Below, in pieces: positions 55,029-62,577 of a DNA stretch of 64,000 nucleotides. The stretch is from Verrucomicrobium sp. BvORR106 (GTDB lineage Bacteria > Verrucomicrobiota > Verrucomicrobiia > Verrucomicrobiales > Verrucomicrobiaceae): assembly GCF_000739655.1 (NCBI RefSeq), contig NZ_BATR01000098.1, positions 1-64,000 on the forward strand, in the 5' to 3' direction. Both the position numbers and the translations under genes were made by a program. Under the pieces are notes generated by a model. It did no database searches. It was given only the letters and a program-made list of their open reading frames with translations, and was not told the DNA's origin. Position 1 is the first letter of the stretch; every line of letters begins with the position of its first letter.

Positions 55029-56234
55029 ATGCCCAAATCTCCCCTCCCGGAGCGCCCGTTGCTGCTCCTTCTTGCCGCTGTCCAGTTCACCCACATCCTG
55101 GACTTCATGGTCATGATGCCGTTGGGGCCTCAGTTGATGAGGCTCTTCAATATTCTGCCGCATCAGTTCAGCAATCTGGTGGCCTCCTACACTTTCAGCG
55201 CGGCCGTGGCGGGGCTGCTGGGGGCGTTTTTGGTGGATCGCTTTGACCGGAAGACGGCTCTGCTTTTCTGCTATGCCGGGTTCCTCCTGGGCACTCTGGC
55301 GTGTGCCCTTGCGCCCTCCTATGAGACGCTTCTCGTGGCTCGTATTGTCAGCGGTGCTTTTGGCGGAGTATCGGGAGCGATGGTGCTGACGATTGTGGGG
55401 GACATTGTGCCTCTGGAGCGACGGGCTTCCGCCATGGGCATCATCATGTCCTCCTTTGCACTTGCCTCCATCTTGGGGGTGCCTTTTGGGCTTTGGCTTG
55501 CCGCGATCTGGAGCTGGCATGCCCCATTTCTCCTTGTGGTCGCCCTGGGATCGGTAGTGTGGGGAGTGACGTTGGTACGTTTTCCCGCCCTGCGCGGACA
55601 TCTGGCGGCGGCAGGCCAGCACAGCAGACAGGCCATCAAGGGTTTGCTTGAACTGCTGACGAATCGCAACACCCTGGCGGCACTTTCCTTCATGATGATG
55701 ATGATTTTCGGGCACTTCATCATCATTCCCTTCTTGAGTCCCAGTATGGTCGCCAATGCGGGGCTGGCAGAGAAGGATCTGTCTTACTTCTATCTGGCGG
55801 GCGGCATCGCAAGCTTTGTAACCTCCCCGGTGGTGGGGCGCATGGCGGACCGGCATGGTCGGTTGAAGATGTTTGCCATCATGATCTTGGGAGCGCTTCT
55901 GCCGGTGTATCTGATCACCAATCAGGGACCGTCCCACCTGGCAGTCATCATGGTGGTGGCGGCACTCTTCTTCGTCTTTGGCGGAGGGCGTTTCATTCCC
56001 GGGCAGGCCATCGTGACCTCTGCGGTACCAGCGCGTCTGCGGGGCAGCTTCATGAGTCTGAACAGCAGTGTGCGTGATCTCGCCGCAGGCGTGGCCTCCA
56101 TGTTGGGCGGCCATATCGTGGTGAAGGACGCCCTGACTGGGAAGTTGCTCCACTTCCCTACGCTGGGATGGATCGCAATCGCGGCTAGCCTGGCCAGTGT
56201 GGTGCTCGCCTCCCGGGTGAAGGCGGTGGCGTAG
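55029..56234 (+). CDS. MFS transporter
   Basis: A 401-residue, twelve-helix major facilitator. The loop between helices 2 and 3 carries LVDRFDRKTAL, a variant of the family signature, followed by ARIVSGAFGGVSGAMVLTIVGDIVP. The LDFMVMMPLGPQLMRLF opening is typical of the DHA1 (drug:H+) group. The frame is open to 54954 but ATG at 55029 fits helix 1 best. Substrate unknown. Confidence 0.87.
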   Translation: MPKSPLPERPLLLLLAAVQFTHILDFMVMMPLGPQLMRLFNILPHQFSNLVASYTFSAAVAGLLGAFLVDRFDRKTALLFCYAGFLLGTLACALAPSYETLLVARIVSGAFGGVSGAMVLTIVGDIVPLERRASAMGIIMSSFALASILGVPFGLWLAAIWSWHAPFLLVVALGSVVWGVTLVRFPALRGHLAAAGQHSRQAIKGLLELLTNRNTLAALSFMMMMIFGHFIIIPFLSPSMVANAGLAEKDLSYFYLAGGIASFVTSPVVGRMADRHGRLKMFAIMILGALLPVYLITNQGPSHLAVIMVVAALFFVFGGGRFIPGQAIVTSAVPARLRGSFMSLNSSVRDLAAGVASMLGGHIVVKDALTGKLLHFPTLGWIAIAASLASVVLASRVKAVA

Positions 56235-56444
56235 CGATTTGCCGCTTCTTGAGGCGGCCTCGCCCGCCAGCGCAGTCTCCTGAGGGTGATGCGGGTGGGC
56301 CGCAAATGGTGCGTGCAAGTTAGCAAGGCCGGATCCGGCTGGATGAACGATCTTTCAGGCAGAGGGTGAGGGCTCGCAAGGGAGCCTGACCTTCTGGGAA
56401 GATCGCATTCATTCTGCGGATTTGGATTGTTGTTTGCTCAGGCC

Positions 56445-57917
56445 ATGGAACTCACCGTTCAACAGCGTCGCGGCTTTTACGCAGGGGACGCCATTCAACG
56501 CCGGATCGGGGAGTTTCTCGGCGGGCGCTTTCCCGATGGGGGCACCGCCATGTACTTTGCTCCCGGGACAGAGGCGGAGTCGATGTACCGCCGACGTTAC
56601 CCGCTGAGGGAACTGACACGCTGGCTGGATGGAGGATCGGAGATCAACCGTTCTCTGTGGGATCACGAGTACCTGATTGCCCACCTGGACATTGAATATG
56701 TGAACTTTGACCGGCCCGGGGAGATTTACCTCGATCCAGACCGCGGTTTCTCCCTGCAGCAGCCGGTCCAGCGTGCAGTGAAGGACATCCTGTTCTCCTA
56801 CGGCATCCGTCCGCTGCATCTCCTCACCGGACGGGGCCATCACTTCGTGTGGCAGATGCGGCGCGAGAGTGAGGTTTTTCAGAAGCTGGCTGGCTTCGGG
56901 CGGCTCTCGGACACCTTGGAGCGGCTCTATGAAACATCTCCATCGCCCACCGGCGAGCTCGTGGAGCCGGAGCTGGGCCGGGCCTTTGCCGGGCTGGGGC
57001 TGGTGATGGAGTACCTGGCCCACCAGGTGAAAACCGTGGCCGCCGGGGAGAGCGAGATCCCGGTGGAGATGGCCGCGATTGAAGTGGGGGCAGATGATCA
57101 CGGTCGGGAGATGGTGTCGGTGGATATCACAGAGTATGCGGATCCTCTCATTGCCCGGGCGGTGCGGGTACCTTTCAGTGTTTACCTGAAACCCCGGCAG
57201 CAGACGTGGAAGATTGGGGCAGAAGCTGTGGACAGCATGCCGCCCATCTTCAGCATCCCCATGCCTGCGGGAGTGCGGCTGGGGCGGGCGCTGCAGATGA
57301 TGCGGGAGGTGGACAAGGTGAACCGCCTGGCAGAGCGCTCCTCCACCCGGATTCCGGATGCCTCCGAGCCCATGGAACGCCTGGTGGAGGACTATGCGGC
57401 GTCAAGGTTGAGGAAATTTCATGACTGGTACTATGAGGCCCAGCATGACCCGGCGGAGCGCTGGCCGGAGACGTATGACCGCACGGATCTCTCTGAGGTT
57501 CCGCCGTGCGTTCGTCTCATTCTGGAAAAGCCCAACGATCTGCTGCTGCGACCGGCTTGTGCAGAACGGGTGGTGCGGGTGATGCTGGCCCTGGGTTGGC
57601 ATCCGCGACACATTGGAGGGCTCATCCGCTCCAAATATGAACGGGAACATCATGAGTGGGGGGAGCAATGGTATCTCTGTGATCCAGCGACCCGTGCCGA
57701 TTTCTACGCCCGGCTCTTCAGCGGGCTTTTTGCCACCGGAGTGGATGACCTGGTGGACTTCAACTGTCGCTCTGCCCAGGAGGAGAATCTCTGCCTGGTG
57801 ACGGATTGCGGCGATGATATCCGGCGGTTCCGGGAATCACTTTTACACAGGAGGCAACATGAGAGACTGGGCCATCGGCCTTTCCACGGGCTGTTTCTAC
57901 CAGAAGAGCATCTTTGA
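56445..57917 (+). CDS. Archaeo-eukaryotic primase-like protein with PriL-like cysteine domain
   Basis: A 490-residue protein matching the three AEP primase motifs by eye. These are LDIEYV (Asp82, Glu84; the DxD/E metal pair), LLTGRGHHFVWQ (His132; the sxH motif), and SVDITEYADPLIARAVRVPFSVYLK (Asp227; in PriS the third motif runs into a similar RLPGSLHGK region). The C-terminal part (about 345-460) has EVPPCVRLIL (Cys355) and NCRSAQEENLC (Cys441, Cys450), resembling the PPC and C-x8-C elements of the PriL Fe-S domain. It could be a primase, primase-polymerase or a relative without polymerase activity. Its stop lies inside the next gene. Family assignment is by motif only. Confidence 0.65.
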   Translation: MELTVQQRRGFYAGDAIQRRIGEFLGGRFPDGGTAMYFAPGTEAESMYRRRYPLRELTRWLDGGSEINRSLWDHEYLIAHLDIEYVNFDRPGEIYLDPDRGFSLQQPVQRAVKDILFSYGIRPLHLLTGRGHHFVWQMRRESEVFQKLAGFGRLSDTLERLYETSPSPTGELVEPELGRAFAGLGLVMEYLAHQVKTVAAGESEIPVEMAAIEVGADDHGREMVSVDITEYADPLIARAVRVPFSVYLKPRQQTWKIGAEAVDSMPPIFSIPMPAGVRLGRALQMMREVDKVNRLAERSSTRIPDASEPMERLVEDYAASRLRKFHDWYYEAQHDPAERWPETYDRTDLSEVPPCVRLILEKPNDLLLRPACAERVVRVMLALGWHPRHIGGLIRSKYEREHHEWGEQWYLCDPATRADFYARLFSGLFATGVDDLVDFNCRSAQEENLCLVTDCGDDIRRFRESLLHRRQHERLGHRPFHGLFLPEEHL

Positions 57918-58689
57918 CTGCCTGGAAACGATCGGCTCCGGAGGGTTCAACCTCGTGGAGATCTGCTCGTTCCCAGCGCATTTGAACTACCATGACACCG
58001 GCGCGGTGCACCGGGCAGCCGAGAAGATGGCCGGCATCGGGATCGAGGCGTACTCGTTTCATGCCCCGTTCGCCGACCACATCGACATCACGTCTCTCGA
58101 TGCTCAACGACGTGAGCAAGGGGTGAAGGAGGTGCTGGTGGCGGCGGAGGCGGCGGCGATGCTGCGCGCCCGGAACTTTGTCATTCATCCGGGGCCGGAG
58201 CACGCGCTGTATCCCACAGGGGATGAGCGTTGGTGGCGGCTTGAGCACGTGGCCCGTTCCTTGAGCACCATTGCCACCCGTTGCCAGGAGTTGGGCGTGC
58301 TGTGTGTCCTGGAGAACAAGCTGTCTCACCTGCTCTTTGGCAACATTCCTGACATGATGTGGATCCTCGGGGCGATGACGACCACGCATGTTGGGGTATG
58401 TCTCGATACAGGCCACGCGTATCTGGCCCGCAATCTGGACAGCGCCATGCACAAGCTGGCGGGCTATCTGAAGATGGTTCACGCCAGTGACAACTCAGGT
58501 CATCATGATGATCACCTGCCCCCTGGCGAGGGGCATATTGACTGGGTGAATGTCCTGAGGAAACTCGGCGATAGCGGCTTCCAGGGCTCCATCATGCTGG
58601 AGATAGCGGGAAGAGGCGAGCCGCATGAAGTGATGGCGGCAGCGCGGAAGGCCCGGAGGTATTTGCGGGATCAGGAGAGGAGGCTGTAG
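57859..58689 (+). CDS. TIM-barrel protein of the endonuclease IV/sugar isomerase superfamily
   Basis: A 276-residue AP endonuclease 2/xylose isomerase-like barrel. The metal site looks complete: Glu in CVLENKLSH, Asp and His in VCLDTGHAYLA, His in MVHASDN, the DDHLPPGEGHIDW loop, and Glu in IMLEI. The superfamily holds both DNA-cutting endonuclease IV and sugar isomerases or epimerases; the length and GEGHIDW fit the isomerase side better. A strong AGGAGG ribosome site lies at 57849-57854, inside the primase-like gene, and the two genes overlap by 59 nt. Confidence 0.85.
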   Translation: MRDWAIGLSTGCFYQKSIFDCLETIGSGGFNLVEICSFPAHLNYHDTGAVHRAAEKMAGIGIEAYSFHAPFADHIDITSLDAQRREQGVKEVLVAAEAAAMLRARNFVIHPGPEHALYPTGDERWWRLEHVARSLSTIATRCQELGVLCVLENKLSHLLFGNIPDMMWILGAMTTTHVGVCLDTGHAYLARNLDSAMHKLAGYLKMVHASDNSGHHDDHLPPGEGHIDWVNVLRKLGDSGFQGSIMLEIAGRGEPHEVMAAARKARRYLRDQERRL

Positions 58690-58764
58690 ACAGGAGTAAC
58701 AAGATTTCTGACAGATTTACAAGATTGGGGGTGGAGGTTGATGCCTCCACTTACCATTTACCTC
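58690..58764. repeat. Intergenic ACAAGATT-type repeat
   Basis: Right after the TIM-barrel stop comes AGACAGGAGTAACAAGATTT followed by ACAGATTTACAAGATTGGGG, then a run of TTACCATTTACC words. The first element is closely related to 61008-61047. Confidence 0.65.
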
Positions 58765-59703
58765 TTACCGTTTTTTACCATTCACCAACCCTCCCCGTAC
58801 TTCTTCGGCAAAGGCCCGGGCGGCGGCGGTGCGGTGGCCGCCGTTGACCCAGATGAGGCCGACGCGGCGGTAGGAGAGGTCGGCTGGTTTGTCGGCCAGA
58901 CGACGGACACGGAGGTCGGGGTGCTTATCCCACTGCACAGCGGATTCTGGGAGCAGGGTGACCATGTTCGTCTGACGGATCGTGGAAAGAACACCTTCGA
59001 TGGAGTTCATTTCCACGGCGGGATGCAGACGGTGGTCGAGCTGTTGCAGGGCGACGCTCTCCACCACGAGCTCGCGCGTGCAGAAGCCATGGCTGAGCAG
59101 CACCAGGGGCTGGGCCAGCATCTCGGAGAGGAGAATTTTGCGCTGGCGGTCCAGCGGGTGTTTGTCAGGGAGTACGGCGACGAGTTGCTCGACGAAGAGC
59201 GGTTCGGTATCGAGGTGAGGGTGGTTCTTGGTAGAGATGAAGCTGATGCCCAGGTCAAGCTTGCCGGCCAGCACCTCGGCTTCCAGACTCTCCATGGGCA
59301 TTTCTCGAACGGATACCGTGACTTTGGGATAGCGGTTGCGGAAGGCGCTCACGGCTTCGGGCACAACGGCAACATTGACGGTGGAGACGATGCCCACCCG
59401 AAGCTGTCCGCTTTCCATCGTCTGTAGCTCGGCGATCTCACGGCGGGCGTCGTCCAGTTCGCGCATGATGGTGACGGCCCGGGTGTGCAGGATTTCCCCT
59501 GCAGCCGTGAGGCGGACCGTCCGGCTGAGACGGTCAAAAAGCGGGGTCCCCATCTGGCCTTCCAGCTGCTTGATCTGGTGGGACAAGGTGGGCTGGGAGA
59601 CGTGCAGCGCCTCCGCCGCCCGGTGGTAGTTCCCGGCGGCGGCTACTGCCAGGAAGTAGCGCAGGTGCCGCAGTTCCGTAGGGCTGTCTTTGATTGATGG
59701 CAT
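58765..59703 (-). CDS. LysR-family transcription regulator
   Basis: A 312-residue regulator. The N-terminal helix-turn-helix (about 11-70) has the typical HLRYFLAVAAAGNYHRAAEALHVSQPTLSHQI stretch. The C-terminal effector domain begins GQLRVGIVSTVNVAVVP. It is divergent from an MFS transporter gene only 60 nt away, the classic arrangement in which a LysR protein controls its neighbour. The effector is unknown. Confidence 0.92.
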   Translation of the reverse strand: MPSIKDSPTELRHLRYFLAVAAAGNYHRAAEALHVSQPTLSHQIKQLEGQMGTPLFDRLSRTVRLTAAGEILHTRAVTIMRELDDARREIAELQTMESGQLRVGIVSTVNVAVVPEAVSAFRNRYPKVTVSVREMPMESLEAEVLAGKLDLGISFISTKNHPHLDTEPLFVEQLVAVLPDKHPLDRQRKILLSEMLAQPLVLLSHGFCTRELVVESVALQQLDHRLHPAVEMNSIEGVLSTIRQTNMVTLLPESAVQWDKHPDLRVRRLADKPADLSYRRVGLIWVNGGHRTAAARAFAEEVRGGLVNGKKR

Positions 59704-59763
59704 CTATCGAAACGATTGAATCAAGAGAATGGATGTATCAGTGAAACACCGGACGGTAGGGGC
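59704..59763. promoter_or_regulatory. Divergent LysR/MFS control region
   Basis: Only 60 nt separate the two starts. An 11-bp inverted repeat ATCG-AAA-CGAT lies at 59706-59716, a possible LysR half-site arrangement close to its own start. Promoter elements are not clear. Confidence 0.4.
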
Positions 59764-61020
59764 ATGCAAGTTCCAACTTCTGCTTCATGTGCAACCTCAT
59801 TGAAACCTGCCAACTCCGTCACTACGCGTGAGAAGGCGGGGCTGCCGCCGGCACTTTATGCGCTCACCGTGGGAGCCTTTGGCATTGGCACCACGGAGTT
59901 CGTCATCATGGGGCTGCTGCTCCAGGTGGCTGCGGATCTCCACGTGTCGATCGCTGCGGCGGGGCTGCTGATCAGCGGGTATGCGCTCGGGGTCTTTGTC
60001 GGAGCCCCGGTGCTGACCATTCTGACCAGCCGGCTGCCTCGCAAGGCGGTGCTCATGGGGCTCATGATCCTGTTCATCGTGGGCAACGTGGTATGTGCGC
60101 TGGCGCCAAACTACACGGTGCTGATGGTGGCACGGGTGATCACAGCCCTCATGCATGGCACGTTCTTCGGCGTGGGCGCGGTGGTCGCCACTGGACTGGT
60201 ATCGGAGGATCGGAAGGCCTCGGCCATCTCGGTGATGTTCACCGGCCTGACGGTGGCCACGCTGCTGGGGGTTCCTGCCGGGGCCTGGCTGGGGCATCAT
60301 TTCGGCTGGCGGTCCACCTTCTGGGCGGTGAGCGTGATTGGCGTGGTAGGCTTTGCCGTGATCGCGCTCCTGGTGCCCCGGCAGCAGCAGACGGGTGAAC
60401 GGGCCGGAATGATGAGGGAGGAGCTGGCCGCAGTGTTTCGCCCGCAGGTGCTGCTGGGTCTGCTCATCACCGTGCTGGGCTGGGCGGGGGTGTTTGCGGT
60501 ATTCACTTACATCGAACCCATCCTCACCAAGGTGACCGGCTTTGCCCAAGAGGCAGTGTCACCCATTCTGTTCGCCTTCGGCGGGGGCATGGTCTTGGGA
60601 AACTACGTGGGCGGCAAGCTGGCGGACCGCAAGCTCATGGCCACCATGGTGGGCACGCTGGTGTTTCTGGCGCTGGTGCTGGCGGGCACCACCGTGGCGA
60701 TGCACAGCAAGGTGGGAGTGGTGCTCTTTGTGGGCCTGCTGGGGGTGGCGGCATTCGCGACCGTGGCCCCGCTGCAACTGCGGGTGCTGCAGAAGGCGGG
60801 GGGCGGTCAGACCCTGGCCTCCAGTCTAAATATCGGGGCCTTCAATCTCGGCAATGCCATCGGTGCCTGGATGGGCGGCGTGATCATTGAGCGGGGAGCC
60901 GGGGCCGGGTACCAAGCTGTGCCCGTGGCGGCAGCGATGGTGGCAGCCGGAGCCGTGTTGATGGCGCTATGGAGCTGGAAAGGGGATGGGCGGGAGCGGA
61001 CGCTTTCTAGACAGAATTAA
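59764..61020 (+). CDS. MFS transporter (DHA1, AraJ/YdhP-like)
   Basis: A 418-residue, twelve-helix exporter. The opening LTVGAFGIGTTEFVIMGLLLQVA is typical of the AraJ/YdhP/PbuE group. Further motifs are SRLPRKAVLMGLM after helix 2 and ARVITALMHGTFFGVGAV in helix 4. ATG at 59764 is favoured. Probably controlled by the divergent LysR gene; the exported compound is unknown. Confidence 0.88.
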   Translation: MQVPTSASCATSLKPANSVTTREKAGLPPALYALTVGAFGIGTTEFVIMGLLLQVAADLHVSIAAAGLLISGYALGVFVGAPVLTILTSRLPRKAVLMGLMILFIVGNVVCALAPNYTVLMVARVITALMHGTFFGVGAVVATGLVSEDRKASAISVMFTGLTVATLLGVPAGAWLGHHFGWRSTFWAVSVIGVVGFAVIALLVPRQQQTGERAGMMREELAAVFRPQVLLGLLITVLGWAGVFAVFTYIEPILTKVTGFAQEAVSPILFAFGGGMVLGNYVGGKLADRKLMATMVGTLVFLALVLAGTTVAMHSKVGVVLFVGLLGVAAFATVAPLQLRVLQKAGGGQTLASSLNIGAFNLGNAIGAWMGGVIIERGAGAGYQAVPVAAAMVAAGAVLMALWSWKGDGRERTLSRQN

Positions 61021-61047
61021 CAAGATTTTGAAGGATTAACAGGATGG
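61008..61047. repeat. Second copy of the ACAAGATT-type repeat
   Basis: AGACAGAATTAACAAGATTT then GAAGGATTAACAGGATGGGG. It starts over the last codons of the MFS gene and runs past its stop. Shares the words with the 58690 copy. The remaining gap to 61139 shows no gene. Confidence 0.65.
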
Positions 61048-61139
61048 GGAAAGTGGGAGGCAGTGGGGTAGTTTGGATGAACCCTGCAAGCGGGACGCCC
61101 GGGGTTCAGCATCGCGCCCACTGCCTTCTGCCCACTGGC

Positions 61140-62501
61140 TCACGCCAATTCTGGCAGCGGAGAGTCGGCGTCGCCGAACTTGTGCATCTTCATGCCCATG
61201 CGTTCCATGACGGAGAGGTGGAGGCGGCAGAGCTTGCGGTTCTCGTTCTGGCTGTAGTCCAGCATGCGGCCGCCGCGGATGGTGCCGCCACCGCCGCCAG
61301 CGAGGAGGACGGGGAGCTGGCGGGAGTCGTGGGCGTTGCCATCCCAGAGGCTCGAGCAGAAGAGAATCATGCTGTTGTCCAGGAGGGAGCGCTCGCCTTC
61401 ATCGGTGGCATCCATCTTCTGCAGAGTCTCGCACATGAGCTGCATGTGATACTCGTTCACCTTCTGGTACATGGCCAGACGCTCGGGATCATTGGCATGG
61501 TGGGAGAGCTCATGCTGACCACCCTTGATGCCGCCCAGGAAACCGAAGTTCATCTGGGAAAGGTCGTTGTTGAGCATCATGGTGGCGATGCGCGTGCGGT
61601 CCATCTGGAGGGCCAGCACCATGGTGTCCAGCTGAAGGCGCAAGTGGTCGCGCACATCGGCAGGGATGCCAGCTGCGGGGCGGGCGAAGGTGGGGGCCTT
61701 GACGGTGGGGGACCAGCCGTTACCGTTGGTCTCCTTTTTGCTGAAGGCATCCGCTTTTTCAATGCGCTGCTCCAACTCGCGGACGGAGGTGAAGTATTCG
61801 TCGAGCTTCAAGGCATCGCGGCGGCTCACTTTGTTGCGCAGGCTGTTAGCATCTCCCAGCACGAGGTCGAGCACGCTCTTGTCGCGCTTGCGCTTGGAGC
61901 CGTCGTCAAAGAGTTGGTCAAAGGCCTGTTGAGGATAGATCTCTTTCGGGGCTGGCGCAGTTGGGCTGCTCCAGGAGATGTAGGCGGAATAGATGGAGGT
62001 GTAGCCGCTGTCAGTGCTGTACTTGGGACCTTCCGTGCCCAGCACAATGCTTGAGACGGGGGTGTTCTTGCCCAACTCCTGCGCCATGAGCTGGTCCATG
62101 GTGGTGCCCACCTGCACATCCGTGGTGGTTTGCTTCACGGTCAGACCGGAAAGCACGTTCATCTTTGGGTAATGGCCGCCGGGGCCGGCCACGGTGGTGG
62201 GGTTCCAGAGTCCCTTGAAGACCAGAAGCTTGTCCTTCACCGGCTCCAGCGGGCTGAGCGTCTTCATCAACTCAATGCCCTGGGGACCGTTGGTGGCGCC
62301 CCAGTGGTGCGGGTTCACGCCATTGCCCATGAACAGGGCGGCGAACCGGCGGGGAGCTCCCTTGGCGGATGGCGTGGCGCTGCCCCATGCATTCATGGAT
62401 TCCAGCCAGGGCAAACCCATGGCAATCCCTGCTCCACGCAGGAAATGGCGGCGGGACAAGCCGGAGGAACGGCTGACAGGGCGGGCGTTAAAGGAGCTCA
62501 T
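61140..62501 (-). CDS. TAT-exported DUF1552 protein
   Basis: A 453-residue protein with a twin-arginine signal (SRRHFLRGAGIAMGLPWLES). It matches DUF1552, a family found mainly in Planctomycetes, Verrucomicrobia and Myxobacteria, with FAALFMGNGVNPHHWG near the start, the MDQLMAQELG and LVLGDANSLRNKVSRRDALKLDEYF segments, and a C-terminal VLLAGGGGGTIRGGR. These proteins are nearly always next to a DUF1592-type cytochrome, as here. Function unknown; they may process secreted or polymeric substrates. Confidence 0.9.
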   Translation of the reverse strand: MSSFNARPVSRSSGLSRRHFLRGAGIAMGLPWLESMNAWGSATPSAKGAPRRFAALFMGNGVNPHHWGATNGPQGIELMKTLSPLEPVKDKLLVFKGLWNPTTVAGPGGHYPKMNVLSGLTVKQTTTDVQVGTTMDQLMAQELGKNTPVSSIVLGTEGPKYSTDSGYTSIYSAYISWSSPTAPAPKEIYPQQAFDQLFDDGSKRKRDKSVLDLVLGDANSLRNKVSRRDALKLDEYFTSVRELEQRIEKADAFSKKETNGNGWSPTVKAPTFARPAAGIPADVRDHLRLQLDTMVLALQMDRTRIATMMLNNDLSQMNFGFLGGIKGGQHELSHHANDPERLAMYQKVNEYHMQLMCETLQKMDATDEGERSLLDNSMILFCSSLWDGNAHDSRQLPVLLAGGGGGTIRGGRMLDYSQNENRKLCRLHLSVMERMGMKMHKFGDADSPLPELA

Positions 62502-62577
62502 GGGACGAATTCGTGTGCAGGGATCGGGGTTTTCTTTGGGGGGCGGTTATAGACTATTACGCGGTCAGGAGGGCCGG

